Positions 1 to 11,840 are shown, counted from the first letter of the stretch. The stretch: DNA of 64,000 nt from Stomoxys calcitrans (GCF_963082655.1 NC_081552.1:194026098-194090097); one strand, 5' to 3'. Numbers and translations: made by a program. Notes: generated by a model from the sequence alone, not told the origin.

Positions 1-130
1 CGTGACAAATTTCGGTGCATAAGTTATCCAATATTCACCGGATTGTGACGAAAGGGTGTTTACATATATACCCGAGGTGGGTGGATATCCAAAGTTCGCC
101 CCGGCCGAACTTAATGCCTTTATACTTGTT
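1..130 (-). mobile_element. Family A interspersed element, start fragment
   Basis: Read on the minus strand this begins AACAAGT, then the GGCCG/CGGCC hairpin, then the TACCCACCACC motif found at the start of every family A element here. The element runs off the window edge. Its outer end stops only 11 bp from the exon boundary at 142, so it sits just downstream of a Fhos splice donor. Confidence 0.8.
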
Positions 131-141
131 TACATACTCAC

Positions 142-357
142 CTGTGCTTCTTGGATTTTACCCTTCTCCTCTTCGGTGGGTAACATATTCAGGAGTTTAT
201 CTATACCCTCTCGTGTCACCACGGTGGCATCCATTTTAAGAATGGCTGCCTTTATGGCTCGAGGTGGTGGTAGTTTGGTCATGGCGATATTGATGGCATT
301 CGATCTTTTATGATCGAGTACTATGACCTCCTTGCTTTTATTCATCTCTTGTTGTTT
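142..357 (-). CDS. Fhos: Fhos exon: FH2 domain, central part
   Basis: This 216-bp exon (72 codons, phase 0 at both ends) encodes part of the formin FH2 domain, which nucleates actin and stays on filament barbed ends as a dimer. It begins [15 protein letters not shown] and carries the formin signature [18 protein letters not shown], the segment holding the conserved Ile known in formins to contact actin. [13 protein letters not shown] also matches the family. The acceptor is a pyrimidine-rich tract ending in CAG; the donor reads CAG/gtgagt. It follows the exon at 7448-7594 across a 7.1 kb repeat-filled intron; the rest of FH2 and the DAD tail lie beyond the window start. The formin assignment is firm. 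The FHOD subfamily is chosen from the FH3 exons upstream. Confidence 0.95.
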
Positions 358-914
358 CTGTAAATAGGGCAAAATGTTCAATTAATAAAACTCCAAATTG
401 CGAATAAAAGCCCATGTTAAAACCAGATGGACGAAAGTATTTTAAACCACAACCATTTGTTATTAAATGTGAATAGTAATACCAATACCAGCACCAAACT
501 TTTTTATTATCTACCAACAATTGCAATCAATCTAATTTGAATATTCTATCTGTGGATAATCGTAGATGCAAAAATAATTTTTAAATGTTAAAATAGTTAT
601 TTTGTATTTATTAATTCATTAAGATGACAAAACACTATCTATGGTGAGATTAAGTTGACTAGTACAAATTTAAAAATTGGTGTCTGATACTAAATAACGA
701 GAAATTGCACAAATAGATATGATATGAAAAATATTTTGTTTCGTAAAAAAAACCAAAGGTTGCAAAAGTCTATCTTCGCCGTTTGGTATATATTTCCCTA
801 TAGCCCGTTCACGAGTGGCCGAAGTCTTCCGTTGAACGTTAATGGGAATGGGCAAACTCGCATTCTTACCACCACATCTTAAACTGTGAGTTTTAGGTTT
901 CGAAGGGGAATTTT
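358..914. other. Intron sequence, nothing recognised
   Basis: AT-rich Fhos intron next to the exon at 142-357. No gene, RNA or recognisable repeat was seen. Confidence 0.6.
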
Positions 915-989
915 TATACCCTCCACCCCAATGGATGGGGGTAAACTAAGTTCGTCATTCGGTTTGTAACACATCGAAATATTCATCTA
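915..989 (-). mobile_element. Family B element, end fragment before mariner insertion
   Basis: The TATACCCTCCACCCC-type terminus and the following GTTTGTAACACATCGAAATATTC are the standard end of family B elements here, read on the minus strand. The element is cut at its TA dinucleotide (988-989) by the mariner at 990-2230 and resumes at 2231. Confidence 0.8.
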
Positions 990-2230
990 CGAGGGTTGCC
1001 CCATATATTTCGGGATAAGAGAAGACAAAAACAAATATTAATCATCAAAATCGTCGCTTTATTGTTTTTCAAAATATTCCCCATTACGATCTATACACTT
1101 TTGCATGCGCTTGAACCAATCGTTGAAGCAACTTTGCCACTCTGATTGAGGTATCTCCAAAACATGCATTCTGAACGCATCAACCGTTTCTTCCGGTGTC
1201 AAAAAACGTAAACCTCTCATTTTAGTTTTTACGTACGGGAATAAAAAGAAGTCATTCGGTGCCAAGTCAGGACTATACGGCGGATGACTCATCAAATCGA
1301 TGTTTTGAGTGCTCAAAAGTGCAGTTGTTTGAGCGAGATGTGTCAGAGTTCGCATTGTCATAGTGAAGAGTGATCCGTCTTCGGCGGTTGGTTTTCCTGA
1401 TATCTTGGAAAACAACTGGCAAACAAATGGTTGTGTACCACTCAGAACTGACTGTTCTGCATTGTTCTGCAAAAAAAAAACGGGCGATCATTAGCTTGGA
1501 AGTGATTCGTGCGCAAAACACCCATACAGTCGACTGCCGTTTATTTTCGGGCTCATACGCGTAAATCCACGATTCATCACCTGTCACGATATCATAGACG
1601 TGTTTCGAAGCGCCGCCATCATACTTTGGAAGCATTTCTTTCCACAAATCGACACGAGCCTTTTTTTTGAGCGATTGACAAACTGTGTGGGATCCAACGC
1701 GAACAAATTTTTTTGACACTCCAATGTTCATGCAATATTGAATATATGCTTGTCCCACTAATGCCTAAGGTTGTCTCAATCCCACAATAAGTCACATGAC
1801 AATCTTGCAATATCAGCTGGCGCACAGCATCAATGGTTCTTGGAACAACAACTAATTTTGGACGACCTTTACGAAATTCGTCTTAGAGTGAACTACGACC
1901 TCGGTTGAATTCACCATGCCATCTATAAATACTGGTCCTTGATGGAGCTTCATCGCCAAAAATTTAATTAAGTTCATCGATGCACTATTATTGAATTAAT
2001 CCACTTCGAATTTTGAAAAAAATAATCACACGAAAATTTTCACGATTTAATACCATTTTTTGGGCGAGATGAATCTTTTAAGTTACTGTAAACAACCCAA
2101 ATAGCGCTCGTATGTCAAAACGTTCTGAGTATGTAAAACCTCAAAAAGGTCAAGCTTTACGATAGAGTTGTCAGTTGGCAGATTGCAACGCAAGGGTTAT
2201 CCAATCCGTAAATACAAAATGCAACCCTAG
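990..2230 (-). mobile_element. mariner-family DNA transposon with decayed transposase
   Basis: A 1,241-bp element bounded by inverted ends (CGAGGGTTGCC at the left, GCAACCCTAG at the right) and flanked by a TA duplication at 988-989 and 2231-2232. The minus strand encodes a broken mariner transposase. Recognisable pieces are VTGDESWIYAYEPENKRQS (first catalytic Asp block), SHPPYSPDLAPNDFFLFP (third catalytic Asp block of the mariner DD34D triad) and a C-terminal end near 1059 (GEYFEKQ). The pieces lie in different frames, so the enzyme is dead. It sits inside a family B element and is therefore younger than it. A second copy of its 5' end is at 43766-43973. Confidence 0.92.
1059..1825 (-). 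pseudogene. mariner transposase remnant
   Basis: The coding part of the mariner at 990-2230, in at least three frames. About 1825-1760 has RQLILQDCHVTYCGIE-like helix-turn-helix sequence, 1758-1500 holds the DDD-domain start (GDESWIYAYEP), and about 1300-1059 holds HPPYSPDLAPNDFFLFP and the C-terminus. Frameshifts between the blocks prevent a full product. Family: Tc1/mariner, mariner branch, cut-and-paste at TA. Confidence 0.88.
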
Positions 2231-3440
2231 TAGCCGTCCGTGGGGCCATATCGGTCCATGTTTCTATATAAACCGATCTTAGATCTTGACTTCTTTAGCC
2301 ACTAGAGGGCGCAATTCTCTTCCAATTTGTCTGAAATTTTGTAATGACTTTCAACAACTGTGCTAAATATGGTTCAAATCAGTACATAACCTGATATAGC
2401 AGCCATATAAACTAATCCTGGATCTGGACTTCTTAAGCCACTAGAGGGCGCAATTCTCATGTGAATTGGCTGAAATTTTGCATAAAGTGTTTTGTTTCAA
2501 CAACTGTGCTAAATATGGTTCAAATCGGTCCATAACCTTATATAGCAGCTGCCATATAAACCAATCCTGGATCTTGACTTCTTGAGCCACTAGAGGACAC
2601 AATTCTCATCTGATTTGGCTGAAATTTAGCATGAAGTGTTTTGTTTCAACAACTGTGCTAAGTATGGTTCAAATCGGTACATAACCTGATATAGCAGCTG
2701 CCATATAAACCGATCTGGGATTTTGACTTCTTAAGCCTCTAGAGGGCGCAATAACTGTGCTAAATATGGTTCAAATCGGTCCATAACCTAATATAGCCGC
2801 CATATAAACCAATCCTGGATCTAGACTTCTTAAGCCACTAGAAGGCGCAATTCTCATCTGATTTTACTGAAATTTAGAATGAAGTGTTTTGTTTCAACAA
2901 CTGTGCTAAGTATGGTTCAAATCGGTACATAACCTGATATAGCAGCTGCCATTTAAACCGGTCTGGGATTTTGACTTCTTTAGCCTCTACAGGGCGCAAT
3001 TCTCTTCCGATTTGGCTCAAATTGCATGAAGTGTTTTGCTATGGCTTCAAATAACTGTGCTAAATATGGTTCAAATCGGTCCATAACCTGATATAGCTGT
3101 CATATAAGCCAATCCTGGATCTGGACATCTTAAGCCTCTAGAGGGCGCAATTCTTATCCGATTTGGCTGAAATTTTGTACAACGGCTTCTCCCATGTTCT
3201 TTAACATACAGGTTCAATATGGTATGAATCGATAAATAGCCTGATACAGCTCCCATATAAACCAATCTTACGATGCTGCTTCTTCAGCCCTCACAAGGCG
3301 CAATTATTAATCGGATGAACTGAAATTTTACACAATGACTTCTACTATGGTCTTCAACATTCCATTCGGACTTGGTCGGACTATAACTTAATATAACTCC
3401 AATAGCAAGGTTTTCAATTTGACTCTTAGCGCTTTGTAAC
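2231..3440 (-). repeat. Family B element, tandem-repeat core
   Basis: Continuation of the element at 915-989. It holds diverged units with the motifs ATATAGCTGCCATATAAACC, CTCTAGAGGGCGCAATTCT and GGCTGAAATTTTGCA. Several units are internally deleted, so spacing is irregular. The terminal hairpin expected at the far end is missing near 3440. Confidence 0.8.
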
Positions 3441-3944
3441 TTAAAGGTCGGCATTGATAAGTTGTGGTATATTTCAAGTCACTCTCGAAACAAGGTAGAA
3501 GAAACGATGGAACATCAAGGCGAGGAGGAGAGCCATTTGTCATATACATGGTATTCGAGCCAATCAAAAACCATTATAATTTATCAAGACCGAAGTTGCG
3601 AATATCATCCCCAGCGCAAAGTCATCCTGAGGAAATCTCTACACTGATGCTAAAGTATAAGGATGAAACGAAAGTCATGTTCTTGACAAAGGTCTTCAGT
3701 CTGTCGTTCACATTCTGTGTGGACAGTTGTGAACATTTGTGGTTGATCTGACAATAAATGTGAGTTGATTCACTTTATGATCCAATGAGGTCAATTTGTC
3801 AACATGGTGCTGAATATTTTCTATGCGTGTAGCATCAAGCTAACGCGAGAAACCAGTTGATAAAACCAGAGAGAGAGAGAGAGAGAATTTTACCTGTCAT
3901 TTTCCGTTATTTCTTCAATAGCTAAGATGAGGATACGTCACTCA
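3441..3944. other. Intron sequence with a (GA)9 microsatellite
   Basis: No gene was recognised. A pure GA run lies at 3869-3886. Short plus-strand reading frames near 3462-3751 have no recognisable domain or promoter. Confidence 0.5.
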
Positions 3945-4385
3945 GGAGATCAGGGGGTGCAATCGAAATGTCTGGCGAGCTACTGCACTTCCCCGTAATT
4001 ATAGGGGGGCATCCTCAATCATCGTGCAAAAAGTGGAACCTTCAATCTGCTCTGGCAAAGCTATGCGCCGTTGGTCGTTACCTAGGGGAGAATGCTGAGA
4101 CGTGATGCGCATTAAAGTCTCCTTGAACCAGACGATTATTGCCAGATATGTATGTCGGGCTTGTAAGCTTGGCCATTAACTGGGCCACAACTACCAACCG
4201 GCGGTATGTGCATGTTGTATAGCTCTATCTTGGCAGTACCGGACCTGACTACTATCCCCATTAATCTCATGGCAGTCGGTTGTACGTGCCGGAATGACCC
4301 GATGGAGTCCTTCACCGGCAAGGGCTGCCGCCTCAGTTTACAACTTATTGTTACAACAACAACAACAACCATCCCCATACACTCC
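3945..4385 (-). pseudogene. LINE endonuclease fragment (jockey-like)
   Basis: Minus-strand translation gives KIELYNMHIPPVGSCGP, then after frameshifts pieces resembling GDFNAHH...SPLGND and an EGSTFC-like segment. This order is typical of the APE-type endonuclease of jockey-group LINE ORF2. A (GTT)n/(CAA)n tract at about 4350-4370 sits at the upstream side and recurs in the related copy at 6280-6410. It is broken by stops and is a truncated dead copy. Confidence 0.65.
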
Positions 4386-4439
4386 ATGTTTGGGTCACTA
4401 GCGCCAGTCGCAGGGTCTATACTGCGTGAAGTGGTGTAT

Positions 4440-4550
4440 CACTAAGAACAAACTTGGCACGGGATAGCTGAGGGAACCACCCAGACTGAAACTTTGAGGT
4501 CCGATCTGTGTGGTGTTCATCGCTGTCACGGAGAAGCTTAGTTAAATGTT
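4440..4550. repeat. Dispersed repeat, pairs with 42185-42290
   Basis: Contains GGTCCGATCTGTGTGGTG followed by TCGCTGTCACGGAGAAGC, closely matching 42229-42270. Both copies lie next to LINE debris, so it is probably LINE-derived, but I could not place it within an ORF. Confidence 0.5.
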
Positions 4551-4591
4551 TCGAGCTATATATTTAAATCGCTTGACACTAATAATCTTTT

Positions 4592-6575
4592 TATACCCAC
4601 CACCGAAAGATGGGGGTATATTCATTTTGCCACTCCGTTTGCAACACATCGAAATATTCATTTCCGACCCTATAAAGTATATATATTCCTGATAAGATCA
4701 AAAATCTAAGACGATATAGCCATGTCCGTCTGTCTGTTGAAATCACGCTACAGTCTACAAAAATAGCGATATTGAGCTGCAACATTACACAGATTATTTT
4801 TTGTCCATAAGCAGGTTAAGTTCGAAGATGGGCTATATCGGACTATATCTTTATATAGCCCCCATATACACCGATCCGTCGATTTAAGGTCTTAGGCCCA
4901 TAAAGGCCACACTTATTATCCGATTTTGCTGAAATTTGGGAGAGTGAATTGTGTTCGGCCAGTCGACATACTTCTTCAATTTGGCCTAGAGCGACCCTGG
5001 GTTGGATATAGCTGCCATATAGACCGATCTCTCGATAAAAGTCTTGAGCCCATAAAGGGCGTATTTATTGTCCGATCTTGTCAAAATTTGGGACAGTGAG
5101 TTGTTTTAGGCCCCTCGACATCTTCCTGAAATATGGCACAGATTAATCTAGATTTGGATATAGCTGCCATAAGACCGACCCCTCGATTTAAAGGTCTTGG
5201 CCCCATAAAAGGCGCATTTATTGTCTGAGTTTGCCAAAATTTGGAACAGTGAGTTGCGCAAGGCCCTTCGACATCCTTCTTCAATTTGGCCCAGATCGGT
5301 TCAGATTTGGATATAGCTGTCATATAGACCAATCTCTCGATTTAAGGTCTTGGACGCATAAAAGGCGCATTTATTGCCCGATTTTGCCAAAATTTGGGAC
5401 AGTGACTTGTGATAGGCCCCAAGACATCTTCCTGAAATATGACACAGATTAATCTAGATTTGGATATATCTGCCATATAGACCGATCTCTCGATTTAAGG
5501 TCTTGGGCGCATAAAAGGCGCATGTATTTTTTTGATTTTGCCAAAATTTGGGACAGTGAGTTGCGCTACGCCCTACGATATCCTTCTTCAAATTGGCCGA
5601 GATTGGTTCAGATTTGGATATAGCTGTCATATAGACCTCTCTCTCGATTTAAGGTTTTAGGCCCATAACAGGCGCATTTATTGTCCAATGTCGCCGAAAT
5701 TGAGGACAGTGGGTTAAGTTAGGCCCCTCGACATCTTCCTGAAATATGGCACAGGTCAATCTAGTTTTGGATATAGCTGCCATATAGACCGATGTCTCGA
5801 TTTAAGATCTTGGGTCCATGCAAGGCGCATTTATTGTGCGATGTCGCCGAAATTTGGGACAGTGAGTTGTGTTAGGGTCATCGATCGAAATCCATCTTCA
5901 ATTTGGCGAAGATCGGACCAGATTTGGATATAGCTGAAATATAGGTTTTGGGCTCCTAAAGGGCGCATTTATTCTCCGAGTTCGCCGCAATTTGTGGCAG
6001 TGAGTTGTGTTAGGCCCTTTAACCTCTTTCTTTAATTTGACCCAGATCGGTTTAGATTTGGATATAGATGCGATATAGACCGATCTCTCGATTTAAAGTC
6101 TTGGCCCCATAAAAGGCAAATTTATAATCCGATTTCGCTCAAATTTGACACAGTGACTTATGATAGACTTTTCGATATCCGTGTCGTATATGTTTCTGAT
6201 CGGTCTATATTTGGATATGGCTACCAAAAAGACCAATATTTTGTTCTACAAAATTGAACAGGGACTTATACATATTGGACCTCTCAATATCCGTCAATCC
6301 CATGGCAGCCGGTTGTATGTACCGTATTGACTCGATGAATTTCTTCATCGGCAAGGGCTGGGCCTCAGTGTACCACACACTGCTATTACAACAACCACAA
6401 CAACAATAGCCGTGTCGAATTTGGTCCAAATCAGACCATATTTCGATAAAGCTGCTATGGGGGCATAAATTATGCATTTTTCAACGGATTATGACAAAAG
6501 GTGGTTTACATATATACCCGAGTTGGTGGGTATCCCAAGTTCGGCCAGGCCGAACGTAACGCATTTTTACTTGTT
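4592..6575 (-). mobile_element. Family A element, near full length
   Basis: On the minus strand it runs from AACAAGTAAAAATGCG and the hairpin (about 6550) through roughly ten tandem units to the terminal GGTGGTGGGTATAA motif (about 4592-4606). Unit landmarks are TTTGGGACAGTGAGTTG, GGCGCATTTATTGTCCGAT and CTGCCATATAGACCGATC. Just inside the end is a GACGGACATGGC-type block and TATATATTCCTGATAAGATC, shared with other copies. No protein of its own is seen. A LINE-like piece is nested at 6280-6410. Confidence 0.85.
6280..6410 (-). mobile_element. Nested LINE-like fragment ending in (CAA)n
   Basis: This segment interrupts a family A unit and matches 4260-4370: GGCAAGGGCTG, then CCTCAGTGTACCACA, then ACAACAACCACAACAACAA. 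The host repeat resumes at about 6411 with the same unit sequence. Confidence 0.6.
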
Positions 6576-7447
6576 TCTGCTGATTTGCAAGCAGATAATA
6601 ATCCTGGCTAAGCAAGATAATCTCAGACTATTTCAGCATGTTGCAAATAACTTTGAAAGGAAAAGACTCAAGGGCCACTAGCAAATACCAGACTATGGAG
6701 ATATCCCTTGTGAGAGCAAAAACTGAGACCTTGTCCGAAGGCAACGAATGACAGAAAGCAAAAATGGAGCACTGAGCTATGAAAAATTAAATTTTCTTCA
6801 TTAAAATTTTAAACATTTGAAAGTGCGCACGAAATGACTCCTTGTTCAGATGTGGAAAAGCTTAAAATAAAACTAAAAATATAAATTATGCCCTTGTTTG
6901 TAATCGCAGACTAATATCAAAATTTTTAGATTTTTGAAGTTTTGATCATCTCAAATTTATCGAATTCTTTTTGATATTTTCGATCCTATGATGTATGATT
7001 TAATGATTTCTATGCGAGTGTTCATTAATAAAACTAGCTATTGGCTATAAAACAACAACAAAAGACAAAACAAGTACAAAAACCAACACCATTTGTTTCT
7101 TGGAATTACACATCCATAAGTGCCACTAGGGTACTACGAAAAATTCACGAATATAAATTTTACTCACCTCCTAAAAAATTGATGGTAGAGGAAAAACGCA
7201 GAACATTTTAAAGTAAATGCAAATAGGGAATTTGATTTGGTTTGGTTTTGTTTTATGGCATTTATGACACATAAATACACAAGAACAAATAATAGTCCGA
7301 AAAAGGTATGATATGCACAAAGACAAGAGAAAATATAAAAAATTAGAAAAAAATCCTTGCTTGAAATTGGGAAAAACTTGGGACCCCTTTAAACAATTAA
7401 ATGGGAAATCTAAGTGTGTTATCTCCGAAAGAAACAACCAAACTTAC
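6576..7447. other. Intron sequence, nothing recognised
   Basis: AT-rich Fhos intron between the family A element and the exon at 7448. No repeats or coding signatures were recognised. Confidence 0.6.
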
Positions 7448-7594
7448 CTTGGTCATTAAATCTTTGGCTCTCGATTCAAATAGATGTTCCAATTTTTGAG
7501 TATCAACATTGGCAGCTGGTAGTTCATCCCATATGGTTTTGCCCACAGCCACGGGTATTAAATCTTCACGTACCTCCTTCCAAAACAGTTTGAC
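7448..7594 (-). CDS. Fhos: Fhos exon: start of FH2 (lasso/linker)
   Basis: A 147-bp exon (49 codons, phase 0 both sides) encoding VKLFWKEVREDLIPVAVGK, then TIWDELPAANVDTQKLEHLF and ESRAKDLMTK. The paired LFW and IWDEL motifs mark the lasso at the N-terminal edge of formin FH2 domains, which wraps the partner subunit in the dimer. The acceptor is CTGTTGTAG; the donor is AAG/gtaagt. A 64-bp intron separates it from the FH1 exon, so FH1 and FH2 are directly coupled as in all formins. Confidence 0.95.
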
Positions 7595-7658
7595 CTACAA
7601 CAGTTTAAAATATATGCATATGTATTTTTATTTTAATAAAAATCTGTGTTATGTTTAC

Positions 7659-8043
7659 CGTTTTCTTATTTTTCTTGATGGTATCACCATTTATGGAACC
7701 ATTTAGTGAGCTGTTAAGGCTGTTTGTTAAACTCGAACCAAATCCGGCACTGCCATTGCTGGTGTTCGACTGTGACATCATGGGTGGTGGCAGCACTATG
7801 TGTGTGGGCATCATGGGCGGTGGCAGTGCCACTCCACCCATGGGTGGTGGTGGTGGCGGCACACCACGACCTATACCTCGGGGCGCCAGAATATCCTTCT
7901 CATCATCTGAATTGAGGTCTGTAAAATCGAGATCACAGAGTTGTAGGGGTCGCACCATATTGCGCACTACCTCTTCCCATTGAAGTTCATTTTCGGATTT
8001 TTTCGGTTCAGGTTTCTTGATCTCCTGATCGACACTGGATGCT
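7659..8043 (-). CDS. Fhos: Fhos exon: pre-FH1 linker and FH1 proline region
   Basis: A 385-bp exon that enters with one base of a split codon and leaves in phase 0. It encodes SSVDQEIKKPEPKKSENELQ, WEEVVRNMVRPLQLCDLDFT, an acidic DLNSDDEKDILAPRG stretch, then the FH1 proline runs VPPPPPPMGG, VALPPPMMPTH and VLPPPMM, followed by a Gly/Ser/Asn spacer (SNGSAGFGSSLTNSLNSSLN). FH1 proline tracts bind profilin-actin and feed FH2. The tracts are short compared with diaphanous-type formins, as usual in FHOD proteins. Acceptor TTTTTCCCATAG; donor ACG/gtaaac. Confidence 0.95.
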
Positions 8044-8287
8044 CTATGGGAAAAATAGCAAAGAGATAATTGTAGGAGCTTACTAAACAGTTTTATCAAA
8101 TATTGTACTATTACTATGGTATTACATGGCATTAAAAGTAAGGATGTAAAAAACATTTGTACTCTATAAAAAAAACTGTTTAAATCTTGCCCGAATGTTT
8201 AATATCATCAGAGCAAACAAGAAGTCCTCTAGGTCCTCAATATAAAATAATAATCATATTCAATGGGCTTGGGTCAAAATGTCGTTT
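8044..8287. other. Start of the 24.8 kb Fhos intron, nothing recognised
   Basis: Unique-looking AT-rich sequence before the first repeat of the large intron. Confidence 0.6.
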
Positions 8288-9780
8288 AAACAAATAAAAA
8301 GGCGTTAGATTCGGTCGGGCCGAACTTTGGATACCCACCACCTAGGGTATATATATTTGTATACCACCTTTCGTCATAATCCTGGAAAAAATGCATAATT
8401 TATGGCCCCATAACAGCCACATCGAAATATGGTCTGATTTGGACCAAATTCGGCACGGACATTTAGTAGTCTAATAAGTACAGACATTGTTCAATTTTTG
8501 TATATTGGTCTTTTTGGTAGCTATATCCAAATATAGACCGATCTGAAGCATATACAACACGGATGTCGAAAAGTCTAACATAAGTCACTGTGTCAAATTT
8601 CAGCGAAATCGGATTATAAATTCGCTTTTTATGGCGCCAAGGCTTTAAATCGAGAGATCGCTCTATATGGAAGCCATATTAAAATCAGGACTGATCTGAG
8701 CCAAATTAAAGAGGCATGTCAAAGGGCCTCACTGTCCCAAAATTTGGCAAAATCGGATAATAAATGCGCCTTTTATAGGCCCAAGACCTTAAATCGAGAT
8801 ATCGGTTTATATGGCAGCTATATTCAAATCTGGACCGATCTGGGCCAAATTGAAGAACGATGTCGAAGAGCCTAACGCCACTCCCTGTTTCAAGTTTCAG
8901 CAAAATCTGACAAAAAAATTAGTTTTTTATGGGCCCAAGACCATAAATCGAGAAATCGGTCTATATTCAAATCTGGACACATCTGAGCCAAATTACAGAA
9001 TGATGTCAGGTGGTCTAGCACACCTCACTGTCCCAGATTTCATCAAAATCGGATAATAAATGCGCCTTTTATGGGCCCAAAACCTTAAATCAAACGATCG
9101 GTCTATATGTCAGCTATATTGAACTCTGGACCGATCTGGGCAAAATTGCAGAAAGTTTTTGAAGAGCCTAACACCATTCACTGGCCCAATTTTCGGCGAA
9201 ATCTGACAATAAATGCCCCTTTTATGAGCACAAAACCTTAAATCGAGAGATTGGTCTATATGGCAGCTATATGCAAATCTGGACCGATCTGAGCCACATT
9301 ACAGAATGATGTCGAGTGGCCTAGCACAACTCATTGTCCCAAATTTTGGCGACATCGGACAATAAATCCGCATTTTATGGGAAACCCTTTAATAAAGCGA
9401 TCGGCCTATATGACAGCTATATCCAAATCTGGACCGATCTGAGCCACATTACAGAATGATGTCGAGTGGCCTAGCACAACTCACTGTCCCAAATTTTGGC
9501 AACATCGGACAATAAATGCGCCTTTTATGGGCGGAAACCCTTTAATAAAGCGATCGGCCTATATTGCAGCTCTATCCAAATCTGGACCGATCTGGGCCAA
9601 ATTGAATTGAATTGAAATCGAAGGACCTAACGCAACTAACTGTCCTTACATTTCAGCGAAATCGGATTATAAATGCGCCTTTTATGGGCCTTAGACCTTA
9701 AATCGAGAGATCGGTCTATATGGCAGCTATATCCAAATCTGGACCGATTGGGGCCAAATTGGAGAAGGATATTGCAGACC
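8288..9780 (+). mobile_element. Family A element, 3'-truncated
   Basis: Begins AACAAATAAAAAGGCG with the hairpin TTCGGTCGGGCCGAA (one arm base changed) and TACCCACCACC, followed by about nine tandem units. Breaks off at about 9780 without the terminal GGTGGGTATAA motif. Some unit pairs are closer to each other (about 9280-9400 and 9415-9540), suggesting local duplication. Confidence 0.85.
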
Positions 9781-10310
9781 GGTATCGGAGCAGATACTTA
9801 TTGCTTTCAGGGATTCAACTTTTATTTGTAATATATCGCTGCCCTCTAAAAAACATTGAGATCTGGCCAGGCACAGCATTGGATTTAGTCAAGAAGGAAG
9901 ATAATCCTTATCGACCAATGACACACGCATGTATATCAAGGGTTCACTAAGATCCTGAATCCATACCTAGCAGTGCAATGGACTTCAACCACTGATTGGA
10001 AGATTGCTAGATTGAATGAGGCTGATGGCATGTCTTCGACCATGCGGTATTCGTACTTAACTCTGGCTGTCGCAGACCTCAACAAGTCTGAAATAGTTCT
10101 ATTCTGCGGGATTCATCAAATTGAAGCTGAAGGTGTATTGAAGTGTTGGGGTGTGAGAATCGGGAAACGACTCAGCAGTAGTTGCTGAACACTTGTCTGA
10201 GGAACTATCGAAAACATCTCTAACAAGTCTAGCGGATTGCTAGAGACTTAAAAGCCCCTGTCACGATCAAAACAGGAGGGGACGGTGCGTCTAGACGGCA
10301 CCCTTTCTGC
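9781..10310 (+). pseudogene. Possible LINE ORF1 remnant
   Basis: Plus-strand frames contain TTDWKIARLNEADG and YLTLAVADLNKSEI, a pattern I associate with the DUF4780-like region of some insect LINE ORF1 proteins. The reading frame is short (71 codons at 9973-10188), and there is no convincing second domain. A low-confidence family call; it may simply be intron sequence. Confidence 0.3.
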
Positions 10311-11840
10311 AAAATTTTCATAGAATCAGTTTACAAATGACCAAATTATTGCAAATCGGACAAAAATTGCGGCTAGCAAATGTTCAGGAAGTCAAATCGT
10401 GAGATCGGTTTCTATGACCGTTAAATCAAGTTATAGACCGATTTGAACCGTACATGGCAGTTGTTGGTAACGGTAACAGAACACAATATGCAAACATGCA
10501 TGCTATATCGGATAAAAATTGTGGTTCCCAGGGGCTCAAGAAGTCAAATCGGAATATCGGTTTACATAGGAGCTATACCAGGTTACAGGCCGATCTGGAT
10601 TTAGTACAAATGTTAGAAGCCATTACTGAAAACTATGTGCAAAATTTGAGAAAAATCGGACAATAATTGCGGCTTCCAGCGGCTCAAGAAGTCAAATCGG
10701 GAAATCGGTTTATACGGGAGCTATATTAGGTTATAGACCGATTTGGACCGTACTTGGTACAGTTATTAGAAGTAGTAACAGAACACCACATGCAAATTTT
10801 TTTTTTGCTAAATCGGAAAAATTGCGGCTTGTAAGGGCTTAAGAAGTCAAACCGGGAGATCGATTATAGGGGAGCTATATCAGGTTATAGACCGATTTAA
10901 ACCGTACTACGCACAGCTTTTGAAAGTCATAGCAAAACACTATGTGCAAAATTTGCGGCTTTCAGTCAAATCGGGAGATCGGTTCATAACGAAACACTAG
11001 GTGCAAAAGTTTAGCTAAATCGGACGAAAATTGTGGCTTCCAGAGGCATAAGAAGTCAAATCGGGAGATCGGTTTATATGGTAGTTATATCAGGTTATAC
11101 ACCGACTTGGATCGTACTTGGCACAGTTGGTAGGAGTCATAACAGAACACTATGTGCAAAATTTCAGCCAATTGAGGCTTCCAGGAGCTCGAGAAGTCAA
11201 ATCGGGAGATCGATTTATAAGGGCGCTATGTCGGGTTCTTGAACGATGTGAACCGTACTTGGCACAGTCGTTGGGAGCCATAACGGAACACAACGTGCAA
11301 AACTTCAGCCTAATCAGACAAAAATTATGGCTTCCAGGGGTCAAATTGGGAGATCGGTTTAATGGGAGCTATATCAGGTTATAGACCGATTTAGACCCTA
11401 CTTAGCACAGTTGTTAAAAGTCATAACAGAACTCTCACACTACTTGGCACAGTTGTTGGGAGCCATAATAAAACACCACGTGCAAAATTTCAGCCAAATC
11501 GGACAAAGAGTGCGCCTTTCAGGGTCTCAATAAGTCAAATCGGGAGATCGGTTTATGTGGGAGCTATATTAGGTTATAGACCGATTTGGACCGTACTTGG
11601 TACAGTTATTGGAAATAGTAACAGATTTAGCTCACATGCAAAATGTTAGCTAAATCGCAATCCCGAACGACCTACTTCAATATTAAGTATCTGTGCAAAA
11701 TTTCAAGCGACATACGACAGCTGATTTCAAGACATGGATGGACGGACGGACATGGCTAGATCGACGCAGATCAATATTTCGAGGTGTGACAAACCGAATG
11801 ACTAAATTGGTAAAATCCCATCCTATGGTGGGTAAAAAAA
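10311..11840 (+). mobile_element. Family B-type element, start truncated
   Basis: Tandem units with TCAAGAAGTCAAATCGGGAG, ATCGGTTTATATGGGAGC and ACCGTACTTGGCACAGTTG. The end is present: GGACGGACGGACATGGCTAG at about 11740, then a weakened TATGGTGGGTA at about 11823-11833. The start hairpin is absent. This subtype also occurs at 16254, 41905 and 57003. Confidence 0.8.

Noticed and set aside
3462..3751. 95-codon plus-strand frame
   Set aside because: No recognisable domain, promoter or codon signal, and flanked by transposon debris.
7651..7983. 110-codon plus-strand frame with Gly-rich stretch
   Set aside because: Antisense shadow of the FH1 exon: proline codons read as glycine on the other strand.
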